DNA of 35,346 nucleotides from Planctomycetota bacterium. Its GTDB lineage: Bacteria > Planctomycetota > Planctomycetia > Pirellulales > Pirellulaceae. The notes beneath the pieces were generated by a model. The model was not told the DNA's origin. It did not search any database and worked only from the letters and a program-made list of their open reading frames with translations. The first letter of the stretch is position 1; each line of letters begins with the position of its first letter. Positions 1 through 9,728 of the stretch are shown piece after piece. The stretch covers positions 1 through 35,346 of the forward strand of contig JAQBZB010000063.1 in NCBI GenBank assembly GCA_027622275.1, written 5' to 3'. The position numbers were made by a program, and so were the translations under genes.

Positions 1-16
1 CGCCGCGAAAACGGTG

Positions 17-32
17 GCGGCTGGAAGCCACC
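17..32 (+). repeat. Dispersed repeat fragment, copy 1
   Basis: The 16-base word GCGGCTGGAAGCCACC lies here and occurs again, inverted, at 23064-23079. Around it GGTGG (13-17) and CCACC (28-32) can pair, so it is a small hairpin. The rest of 1-160 shows no gene. It probably belongs to a genome-wide intergenic repeat, which is an inference from two copies only. Confidence 0.5.
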
Positions 33-160
33 ACTACGACGTTTATTGATCAGCCAATGCTTAGTTGTTCGGCGTCTTTCGCTTCGTTCGGGGCGGCGTC
101 GGCAATGCTTCCCGTTGGCTGAACGAACAGCATAGACATTGGTAGCGTAGCAACTGGAAT

Positions 161-652
161 ATGGAACGCTCATTTTGCACCCTTGCTATCGTCTGTTTTC
201 TGGTATTGGGTTGTGGCCGCGAGCGAGACGCGACGGTTGGCGACGCTGACCAACCAGCCGATGATACGCCCGTGCAACCTACCGCCGACCCCACGCCAAT
301 TATTTGGGATGCATCGCTTATCGACGGCGGCGAAATGTTTGAAGATTACGTCGATTTCCGCGACTATGTCCGACGCTCGACCTTGATCGCCAAAGGTACG
401 CTCACTCGTTGGGACGGAAAGCAGGGCAGCGTGGCGGTTGAGCAGGTCCTGCACGGTGATCCAGACACGCGTGAGGCGAAGCTCGTTTACGACGGTGGTT
501 TCGTCACGGTGCAACCGGGAGACAAGGTCTTGGTGCTACTGCGTGACGAAGGTGGTTCTACCCTATTGAATTCGTTTTGCGGTGTGTCCGGTGTCACGCG
601 ATGGACCAACGACATCTCAACGATAGTACAATCCGCGTTGTCATCATCGTGA
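161..652 (+). CDS. Small predicted lipoprotein of unknown function
   Basis: This 163-residue protein begins with a short positively charged start, a hydrophobic stretch and a lipobox ending in VLGC, with the lipidated cysteine at about residue 18. It is therefore probably secreted and lipid-anchored. A polar, Asp/Pro-rich linker follows (residues 20-50), then a compact domain of about 100 residues with alternating hydrophobic positions (for example KVLVLLRDEGG), which suggests beta structure. I recognise no family. It stands alone on the plus strand, and its last 59 bases overlap the 3' end of the convergent ParE-like remnant. That overlap is unusual for two intact genes and fits decay of the toxin. 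No strong Shine-Dalgarno is seen before the ATG. Confidence 0.65.
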   Translation: MERSFCTLAIVCFLVLGCGRERDATVGDADQPADDTPVQPTADPTPIIWDASLIDGGEMFEDYVDFRDYVRRSTLIAKGTLTRWDGKQGSVAVEQVLHGDPDTREAKLVYDGGFVTVQPGDKVLVLLRDEGGSTLLNSFCGVSGVTRWTNDISTIVQSALSSS

Positions 653-833
653 GGTTTCGCGCCAGCCAACACGGTGTGGCCGCAAGGTCCGGCTGCGTCG
701 CCAATGTTTCGCACGTTCGTCGAATCTTCGCCAGCCAATCGCGAGCTGCGTTCGGTTTGTCGCGGGCGATGTAATCGACAATGCCTTCCAAGTCACCATC
801 CGCTTCCGGTGCGTAGATGACGGTTGCCGCTAT
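594..833 (-). pseudogene. Degraded ParE/RelE-superfamily toxin
   Basis: The reading frame encodes a typical ParE N-terminal half: VIYAPEADGDLEGIVDYIAR followed by DKPNAARDWLAKIRR and a CETLATQPDL segment, which matches the helical hairpin of ParE toxins. It follows directly after the antitoxin stop, as expected for a parDE operon. Two things argue against an intact gene. First, the frame has no ATG, GTG or TTG at its natural beginning: the first codons read ATA GCG GCA, and the nearest start is a TTG at 791 inside the conserved part. Second, after PDLAA the sequence no longer resembles the beta-sheet and Arg-containing C-terminus of ParE, and it runs into the convergent lipoprotein gene. The length is about 80 codons, against about 95-100 for the family. 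A non-standard start or a divergent but active toxin remains possible. Confidence 0.55.
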
Positions 834-1072
834 CGTTCTCCCCGCTCGATTTCGGCGATCCTCTGTTCGGCCCGCGCATAAACTTGATCTGCCGGGACGC
901 CCAGTCCGGCGTCGAGTTGTGCGAACCCCTTGGCGACTTCTTCACGTAATGTTTCTCGCGCTTGCAGCATTCGCAGACCCTCGGCGAGTACATCGCTTTC
1001 ATTCAAAAATCGTCGCTCGGAAACCATGCGTTGAACAAACGGCACCATGTCGCTTGGAATTTGGGTTGTCAT
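830..1072 (-). CDS. ParD/CopG-like antitoxin
   Basis: This 80-residue protein starts MTTQIPSDMVPFVQRMVSER and continues with a FLNESDVLAEGLRMLQ segment, the ribbon-helix-helix layout of ParD-type antitoxins. A beta strand binds the DNA major groove and two helices dimerise. The second half (ETLREEVAKGFAQLDAGLG) is the usual toxin-binding tail. The ATG at 1072 is preceded by AGAGG at good spacing, so the longer GTG-type start upstream is less likely. The toxin frame begins at the antitoxin stop codon, which indicates translational coupling. Antitoxins of this family normally repress their own promoter, so the 310-base gap upstream is a candidate operator region, although I found no clear palindrome there. 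Because the toxin looks damaged, this may be a relic antitoxin. Confidence 0.75.
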   Translation of the reverse strand: MTTQIPSDMVPFVQRMVSERRFLNESDVLAEGLRMLQARETLREEVAKGFAQLDAGLGVPADQVYARAEQRIAEIERGER

Positions 1073-1152
1073 CTTGAACCTCTTCACGATTTGCTATACC
1101 GCCGGTCGCCCAACATGGTTTGGCCGCCAGGGCCTTCGGCACGCCTTCCATT

Positions 1153-1359
1153 CTACGCCACCCGTCGCCGCCTGATAACCTCGCGCAGCGTTTGAATCCA
1201 AATCAAGACAGCGAACACGAATGCGAATACTGCGGTCGGCTTGCCGCCACCGCATCCAACGATCGCGGCGATTCTAGTCAATAGCAGGGATTTAATAAAC
1301 AGGACACCGAACACGGTATCGCGAAGGGATGGTTCTCCCTGCCGATTTGGGACAGGCAT
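1153..1359 (-). CDS. Possible small membrane protein, hypothetical
   Basis: A 68-codon frame with an ATG start lies between the isocitrate dehydrogenase stop and the antitoxin gene. It could encode two hydrophobic segments (around FGVLFIKSLLLTRIAAIVG and AVFAFVFAVLIWI) ending in a basic tail, REVIRRRRV, which would suit a small inner-membrane protein. There is only a weak GGGG stretch about 11 bases before the start, and I recognise no family. It fills most of the 310-base gap 1073-1382, where nothing else stands out. It may be a chance frame. Confidence 0.3.
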   Translation of the reverse strand: MPVPNRQGEPSLRDTVFGVLFIKSLLLTRIAAIVGCGGGKPTAVFAFVFAVLIWIQTLREVIRRRRVA

Positions 1360-1382
1360 CTGAGTTGGCCCCAGAGTTGTAA

Positions 1383-3632
<2,250 letters not shown>

Positions 3633-3772
3633 CTATTTACAGGGGTGGGCTCTTGCTCAGGCTGGCCTCAGCTTGGTCTTGCGATGTCCGCGAACATCGG
3701 GTCGCCTTAAGTTAGCAGCATCCGATTTTTTGAACAACGGCTTGCAACGTCGAGCTTCACAAGCAAGCGTGC

Positions 3773-5272
3773 TTATGGCGAAGTCACAACCGGCATGGGC
3801 AGCAAGTCGGCCTCCGGGGGCGTCGCCGTGATCGCGCAGCCGACGATTCGTTCCAGCGCGGCCACTGCCTGCTCGCGCTGAGCCTGGCGGCGATAGAGGT
3901 CGATGCGGTACTCGAGCAGCTCGCGGTAGCTGGCAATCAATTGCTCGAAGTTGACGCGGCCCACCCGATAGGCATCCATCGAGAGCGTAAACGTCTTCTC
4001 GGACTGCGGCACAAGTTGGCTGTCGAGCAGTTCCAGCACGCGGTCGTGTTCGGCGGCCTGGGCGTGCAGCTTGTATACGCCGGCCCGCAACTCGTCCCAG
4101 GCCCCGTCGTAACGCTGCGCGGAGCGGGCCGCGTTGTAACGGGCTTCGCGAGCCGCCGCCGAAATGCGGTGACGGTAAACCGGCAAGTTCACTCCGAGCG
4201 TCAAGTAATAGGAATCGCTTCCCGTCGCCAGCGGGCTGAGCCCCTGGGCACCCATCGCCTGCCACTGAAAACCGCCCGTGACATCGGGAAAGTAATCGCG
4301 CTGGGCTAATGCTTCCGCGGCCCAGTCGCGGTCCAGCTCGCTGCGGCGGGCGGCCAGTTCCGGTTGGCAATGCTCCAGCAACGCGACCAATTCTTCTTGA
4401 CTAGCGGGTAACGGAGTGGCGGCGTACTGCGGCCGGGCGTCGACCGAGATGCCGCGCGGAACGTGCAGGGTTTGCGCGAGATCCGCCAGCGATTCCTCGC
4501 GCGCCCGCTGTAGCTCGGCGAGCATGATTTGCAGTTTGGCCAGTTCGTTTCTGGCCCGCAGCACGCTTTCCAAGCCGGTATCAATTGCGCCCGTTTCGTA
4601 CTTTGCTTCCGCCACTTGAATGAGCTGCTCGAGCTTCGGTTCCAGTTCGCGATTCACCGTGATGGCTCGATCGACAAAATACAGTTCAAAGTAAGCCCGC
4701 TTCACCTGCTCGAGCACCCGCAGTTCAACCGCTGCCAATTCGGACCAGGCGGCGTCGGCATCGTGCGCCGCGACTTCGCCGCGGAGGGCCAGCTTGCCGA
4801 ACCAGGGCAGTTTTTGCGACGCGCTGAGCATGAAAGTCATCGGGCCGTCCGCCGTTTCGTTCGGGACTAACGCGGGCGAAGCCATCAGCATCGGGTCCTC
4901 CAGCGAACGGGCTTGCGCGATCCGCTCCTGCACGGCGTGAGCTTGTGAGTGGGCGGCCTGCAGTTCTGGATTGTTGGCCAAGGCGAAAGACACGAGCTGT
5001 TCGAGCGAGGCGGAGGAGTCGAATGCCGGTTGCGATTCGATGTCGTGATGCGGCTCACGATGGCTGACGGATTGGATCGGCGGCAAGGAGATATTCGATT
5101 CGTCGCGTAAGTCTTGCGAGCCGAACATGCCGGGCGCAGGTGGCCGGCTCGGCCGCGCCGCGCCACGGTTTCGACCGGCCGACGCGCAGCCCCAGGCGAG
5201 CGACAGGCAAAGTGCCGCCAGGATCGCAGCGTCGGTCGTGAATCGCGAAGCGGTCATGGAACGGGAAGTCAT
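3773..5272 (-). CDS. TolC-family outer-membrane efflux protein (CusC-like)
   Basis: This is the outer-membrane exit duct for the RND pump encoded just upstream. From the ATG at 5272 the protein has 499 residues: a signal sequence with lipobox LAWGC (Cys at about residue 29), a Pro/Arg-rich linker, then two TolC/OEP repeats. Repeat one contains LVSFALANNPELQAAHSQA and long amphipathic helices (residues about 85-280). Repeat two starts near LVALLEHCQPELAARRSELD and ends with YRVGRVNFEQLIASYRELLE, the usual second helical pair. An ATG at 5257 is equally possible, and neither has a clear ribosome site. It lies 214 bases after the CusA-like gene on the same strand. The gene order B-A-C differs from the C-F-B-A order of enteric cus. 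Metal specificity is inferred from the neighbours only. Confidence 0.9.
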   Translation of the reverse strand: MTSRSMTASRFTTDAAILAALCLSLAWGCASAGRNRGAARPSRPPAPGMFGSQDLRDESNISLPPIQSVSHREPHHDIESQPAFDSSASLEQLVSFALANNPELQAAHSQAHAVQERIAQARSLEDPMLMASPALVPNETADGPMTFMLSASQKLPWFGKLALRGEVAAHDADAAWSELAAVELRVLEQVKRAYFELYFVDRAITVNRELEPKLEQLIQVAEAKYETGAIDTGLESVLRARNELAKLQIMLAELQRAREESLADLAQTLHVPRGISVDARPQYAATPLPASQEELVALLEHCQPELAARRSELDRDWAAEALAQRDYFPDVTGGFQWQAMGAQGLSPLATGSDSYYLTLGVNLPVYRHRISAAAREARYNAARSAQRYDGAWDELRAGVYKLHAQAAEHDRVLELLDSQLVPQSEKTFTLSMDAYRVGRVNFEQLIASYRELLEYRIDLYRRQAQREQAVAALERIVGCAITATPPEADLLPMPVVTSP

Positions 5273-5486
5273 GATTGGATCGGGCCACAAGCTCGCGGCC
5301 CGCGCGGTAACAAACAGGGATGCTCGTCTTCACCTCGCAACGTGCCGTATTCCTTGTTTCGGCCCGTGAAACTGCTTCAATCAGAAAAACTCGCACGGCT
5401 GGCAAGGTCGACCGACGTGTCATAATCGTCAAACTTGACAGCTTAGGCCGCGCACAAGCGAAGCGCGGTTCCGGCAATGCCGCTGC

Positions 5487-8400
5487 CTACACCGGCGCGT
5501 TCTCCGTCGATTCGCCTTCCGCTACCGAGGCCGCGTGCAATTTTCGCCAGCGGCGGGCACGGAGGTGGTAGAAGAGAACCGGCAACAGCAGGTCGATCAC
5601 TTCGTCCGCGACCAGGATGCCCCCGAGTACGGGCGCGGCCATCGGTTGCATGATTTCCGCGCCGGTGCCGGTCGCCCAGAGCATCGGGGCCAGGCCGATG
5701 ATCGTCGTGCCTTCGGTCAGCAGTTTGGGACGCAACCGGTGGACCGCGCCTTCCATGATTGCTAGCTTCAGTTCCGGCAGCGACGCGATGTTCTCCAATC
5801 CGCCGCGCTGAGCGACCGCTTCGCGCAGATAGACCAGCATCACGACGCCGGTCTCCGTGGCCAGCCCAAAGCAAGCAATGAACCCAACCCACACCGCCAC
5901 GCTAAAGTTGAAGCCGAACAGATACTGGAACAGCACGCCGCCGGCCAGTGCCCCCGGTACCGCCAACATCATCAGCAGGGCGTCGGTGAAATCGTGATAG
6001 GTGATGTACAGCAGCACAAAGATGATCATCACCACGATCGGAACGATCAGCGTCAGCGTCCGTTTGGCGCGAAGTTGATGTTCGAACTGGCCGCTCCACT
6101 CGATGTACATGCCCGCCGGCAATTTCACTTTGTCGGCCACGGCCCGCTCAGCCTCTTCCACAAAGCCGACGATGTCGCGGTCGCGGACGTTCAGTTGCAC
6201 GTAGCTGCGCAGTAGTCCGTTTTCGCTCTTGATCATCGACGGGCCTTGCGCGATCCGCACGTCGGCGATTTGAGACAGCGGAATCTGCATGACACCGTTG
6301 GGGAACGGATTCAATGGCGACTCGGCGTCGGACGGCAACCGCGCGGCCCCCGCCGAGCCGCCGCTCCCCATACCGCTCATGCTTCCGCCCGCGACAGGTG
6401 CCATCGATGCAGCGGCGCTGACCAGCAGGTTCTTGACCGACTCCTCGTCTTCGCGAAACGCGCGGGCGTAGCGGATGCGGACCGGAAACCGCTCGCGGCC
6501 TTCCACCATCATCGTAATCATTTTGCCCCCCAGCGCCGTTTCGATGACTTCCTGCACGTCACCAATGTTCACGCCGTACCGCGCCGCCTTGTCGCGATCG
6601 ATGTCGATTTCCAAATAACCTTCGCCCACGATCTGGTCCGGGAAGACGTCGGCCGCGCCGGGCACGTTCCGCAACACCGCGGCGATCTGTTCGGAGGTCT
6701 GCTGGATCTTGTTCAGGTCGTCGCCATAGACTTTCACGCCGATCATCGTCCGCACGCCGGTGGCCAGCATGTCGACGCGGTTGATGATCGGCTGAGTCCA
6801 GATGTTTCCCCAGCCGGGGACTTGCAGGACGTTGTCCATTTCCTTGAGCAGCCCATCTTTCGATTTCTGCCACAGGAACAGCCGTTTCGCGAACGCGGGT
6901 TCGAGTTGCTCGCGGAGTTGTTCGAGTTCCGTCTTCTCGGATTGTCCCTCACTGACGCTCCGGGATAGCGTCGTCGGTCCCGTCCACCGTCCCAGCGACT
7001 GGGCCTTCGTTTGCAGTTGTTCGATGGCCTGCCATGTGTAAAGTGGCACCGCGCGGTCGAACAACCGCCAGTTCCACTGTTGGACGTGTTCGATCCACCG
7101 CTCGTCCCGCTCTCGCTCGATCGCGGCGAGTACCTGCGAATAGAAGGTCGCGCGTTCGTAGCCCAACACCTGGGCGACTTCCGCCAAGGCGCGTTGGGCA
7201 GAGCCCGGATTCAAGAGCAACAAATCCGCGCTGGCTTCAACAAGTCCCTGCTCCGCAAACTGTGCGACCGTCTGCTGGACCAACGCCGTGACGGTCGGCA
7301 TGTCGGGCGATTCCACCAGTCGCGGACCGAACCGCGGAGCCAGTTTGTCGGCGACGGCCGCGACCTCCGACTCCAGCGGTTCACGCCGCAGTTTGCCGTT
7401 GGCACGCAACAGCCGGACACAGTCGTCCACTACAAACCGGGTCAGTCCTGGCGCAAGTTCGTGTTGGAAGCGAGTGTATTCCTGGAACGACAGATTCCGT
7501 AGCGTGTGGTCGAACGACTCCAGTGCGAACATGGTCGAGTCGTTTAGCAGTTCCACCTGCTGGTCCGGTGACGGCTGCTTGACCCATCCGCGATCGATCA
7601 TCGCCACCAAGGTCTGCTCCGTTTGCCGGTGCGCGTCCTCGTATCGCAATTCGCGTTTGGGCCAGTGCTCGCGGGGCCGCAAGTTGACGACCGTCTCGAT
7701 CATGTCCGGCGGCGCGGGGTCGGTGGGTGTTTCAGCGCGGCCCGCTTTGCCGACCACCAGCTCCACTTCGGGGAACGAACGCAGCAGCGCGTCGCGGGCT
7801 TTCAGGTCGTCGCTGACTTGGGTGATCGAGGCCCGCGGGATCGTGATCGGCATGTCGAGCACCGTGCCTTCGTCGAGCGGCGGCATGAACTCGCGCCCCA
7901 GCCGCTTCATCCGTGTGTCGGCCACCAGCGCGACGACGATCAGGCAACCGAACATTGCGGCCAAGCGCGAACATCGTGCGAGGGTGGTTGGGGTCGAGTA
8001 CAGCGTGCCCCCAGAAATGGAAGCGCGATGTGCCCAGACGATGCCCAACATCGCACCGCCGAGCACAAATAGAAACAACGGCCTGACTCCGAGCGGCACG
8101 ACGCCGCAGACGAAAATCACGCCGGTCAGCAGCACGATCGGCCACGGATGGTCGAGCAAGTAGCGGAGCACGGGCCGATAGATCTCCAGCACGCTGCGGA
8201 CAATCCAGCTCTCTTCTTCGCCCCGCAACCGGCCTCGGATCAGCAGCGGAATTAGCGCCGGCACCAGCGTGATCGCCAGAATCGAGACGCCGACCATGGC
8301 GAACGTCTTGGTAAACGCCAGCGGATGGAACATGCGGCCTTCCATCCCGCCCAGCGCGAAGACGGGAATGAAGCTGATGACCATGATCATCACGGAAAAG

Positions 8401-9728
8401 AAGATCGGCCGACCGACCGTTTGCAAAGCAGGCAGAACCAGCTCCCGCGTGTCGCCCGTTACTGGCTCGTTGCCGAACCGCGCGTGCAGATGGTGCGTGG
8501 CGTTTTCGACCATCACGATCGACGAATCGACCAGCACGCCGATCGAGATGGCGATGCCGGACAGCGACATGATATTCGACGGGATACCGAACGCGCGCAT
8601 CAGGATGAACGACACCAAGGCCGCCAGCGGCAGCGTGATGCAGACGATCAGCGCGCTGCGGAAGTGCCACAGGATCAGCAGGATCGCCAGGCTGGCGACG
8701 ATCATCTCTTCGCGCAGCGTGCTGGTGACGGTGTGAATCGCCCGTTCGATCAAGTGCGTGCGTTCGTAGAACGGCACGATCCGCACACCCTCCGGCAAGC
8801 CGGCCTGAAGCTGTTCGATTTTCTTTTTGATCCGGTTGGTCACCTCCAGCGGATTCTCGCCATACCGCATCAACACCACGCCGCCGACCGCTTCGTTGCC
8901 GTTCTTTTCCAGGCTGGCGCGGCGCATTGACGAACCGAACTGGACGCTGGCGACGTTGCTCACATAGATCGGCGTGCCCCCTTTCGATTTGATGACGGTC
9001 TTCTCGACGTCCGCCAGCGATTGAATCCAGCCGGTGCTGCGGACCAGGTACTCCGAGTTCGCTTTTTGAATGATCCGGCCGCCGACCGACGAATTCGACC
9101 GCTCGACCGCTATGAACAGTTCGCCCAACGTCACGTCGTACGCGCGCAGCTTGTTCGGGTCGACGTCGATTTGATATTCGATCGGGAAGCCACCCACCGA
9201 CGCGACTTCCGCCACGCCCGGCACACTGTAAAGCTGGTAGCGGACGTACCAGTCCTGCACCGCGCGGAGCCGCCCCAGGTCGTAGCCGTCACCTTCGACC
9301 GTGTACCAAAAGATCTGGCCGAGCGCCGTGGCATCGGGCGCGAGGTAGGGCGACACGTCGGCCGGCAAGAATGTTTCGGCGATCGACAGCCGTTCCAGCA
9401 CTCGCTCGCGAGCAAAGTAAAAGTCGATCTTGTCCTCGAAGATGATGTTGATCATCGAGAAGCCGAACTCGGACGTGGCTCGAATCGCCTTCACGCCGGC
9501 CAGTCCTTGCAGGTTGACCGACAGCGGATAGGTCACCTGGTCTTCGACTTCTTTCGGACTGCGGCCCGGCCAGTCGGCGAACACGATGACTTGGTTTTCC
9601 GACAGATCGGGGATCGCATCGATCGGCGTGTTGATCAGCGAGTGGATGCCCAGACCCGCCACGACCACCGCGGCGAAGATGACCACGAACGGATTGCGGA
9701 CGGAGTAGGCGATGATACGTTCGATCAT
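5487..9728 (-). CDS. cusA: Giant CusA/CzcA-family heavy-metal RND pump
   Basis: This inner-membrane proton-driven exporter moves metal ions from the periplasm or cytoplasm into the outer-membrane duct. The N-terminus MIERIIAYSVRNPFVV, IPDLSENQVIVFADWPGRSP and the TM4 motif GIAISIGVLVDSSIVMVEN (with the proton-relay Asp) are classic HME-RND signatures. So are the second-half WTQPIINRVDMLATGVRT, QFEHQLRAKRTL and VPIVVMIIFVLLYITY. At 1413 residues it is about 350 longer than E. coli CusA (1047). Three insertions explain this: residues about 555-605 (an extra hydrophobic stretch near TM7), about 704-950 (roughly 240 residues of mostly helical, charged sequence in the periplasmic part) and about 1103-1144 (Gly/Ser/Met-rich). 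A short hairpin repeat is embedded in the second insert. The start codon overlaps the CusB stop as ATGA, so the two are translationally coupled. Cu/Ag specificity is likely but not proven. Confidence 0.93.
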   Translation of the reverse strand: MIERIIAYSVRNPFVVIFAAVVVAGLGIHSLINTPIDAIPDLSENQVIVFADWPGRSPKEVEDQVTYPLSVNLQGLAGVKAIRATSEFGFSMINIIFEDKIDFYFARERVLERLSIAETFLPADVSPYLAPDATALGQIFWYTVEGDGYDLGRLRAVQDWYVRYQLYSVPGVAEVASVGGFPIEYQIDVDPNKLRAYDVTLGELFIAVERSNSSVGGRIIQKANSEYLVRSTGWIQSLADVEKTVIKSKGGTPIYVSNVASVQFGSSMRRASLEKNGNEAVGGVVLMRYGENPLEVTNRIKKKIEQLQAGLPEGVRIVPFYERTHLIERAIHTVTSTLREEMIVASLAILLILWHFRSALIVCITLPLAALVSFILMRAFGIPSNIMSLSGIAISIGVLVDSSIVMVENATHHLHARFGNEPVTGDTRELVLPALQTVGRPIFFSVMIMVISFIPVFALGGMEGRMFHPLAFTKTFAMVGVSILAITLVPALIPLLIRGRLRGEEESWIVRSVLEIYRPVLRYLLDHPWPIVLLTGVIFVCGVVPLGVRPLFLFVLGGAMLGIVWAHRASISGGTLYSTPTTLARCSRLAAMFGCLIVVALVADTRMKRLGREFMPPLDEGTVLDMPITIPRASITQVSDDLKARDALLRSFPEVELVVGKAGRAETPTDPAPPDMIETVVNLRPREHWPKRELRYEDAHRQTEQTLVAMIDRGWVKQPSPDQQVELLNDSTMFALESFDHTLRNLSFQEYTRFQHELAPGLTRFVVDDCVRLLRANGKLRREPLESEVAAVADKLAPRFGPRLVESPDMPTVTALVQQTVAQFAEQGLVEASADLLLLNPGSAQRALAEVAQVLGYERATFYSQVLAAIERERDERWIEHVQQWNWRLFDRAVPLYTWQAIEQLQTKAQSLGRWTGPTTLSRSVSEGQSEKTELEQLREQLEPAFAKRLFLWQKSKDGLLKEMDNVLQVPGWGNIWTQPIINRVDMLATGVRTMIGVKVYGDDLNKIQQTSEQIAAVLRNVPGAADVFPDQIVGEGYLEIDIDRDKAARYGVNIGDVQEVIETALGGKMITMMVEGRERFPVRIRYARAFREDEESVKNLLVSAAASMAPVAGGSMSGMGSGGSAGAARLPSDAESPLNPFPNGVMQIPLSQIADVRIAQGPSMIKSENGLLRSYVQLNVRDRDIVGFVEEAERAVADKVKLPAGMYIEWSGQFEHQLRAKRTLTLIVPIVVMIIFVLLYITYHDFTDALLMMLAVPGALAGGVLFQYLFGFNFSVAVWVGFIACFGLATETGVVMLVYLREAVAQRGGLENIASLPELKLAIMEGAVHRLRPKLLTEGTTIIGLAPMLWATGTGAEIMQPMAAPVLGGILVADEVIDLLLPVLFYHLRARRWRKLHAASVAEGESTENAPV
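6954..6972 (-). repeat. Short hairpin repeat inside the pump gene
   Basis: GACGCT (6954-6959) and AGCGTC (6967-6972) pair around a 7-base loop. On the coding strand the surrounding bases encode TTLSRSVSEGQSEK, about residue 925 of the CusA-like pump. From memory, SRSVSEG-type peptides recur in many unrelated planctomycete proteins because a small palindromic element lands in genes in frame. Only one copy is visible in this window, so that link rests on memory. Confidence 0.45.

Noticed and set aside
7288-8163. A 291-codon plus-strand frame inside the pump gene
   Set aside because: The peptide is Ser/Arg-rich without domains and lies opposite a sure HME-RND gene.
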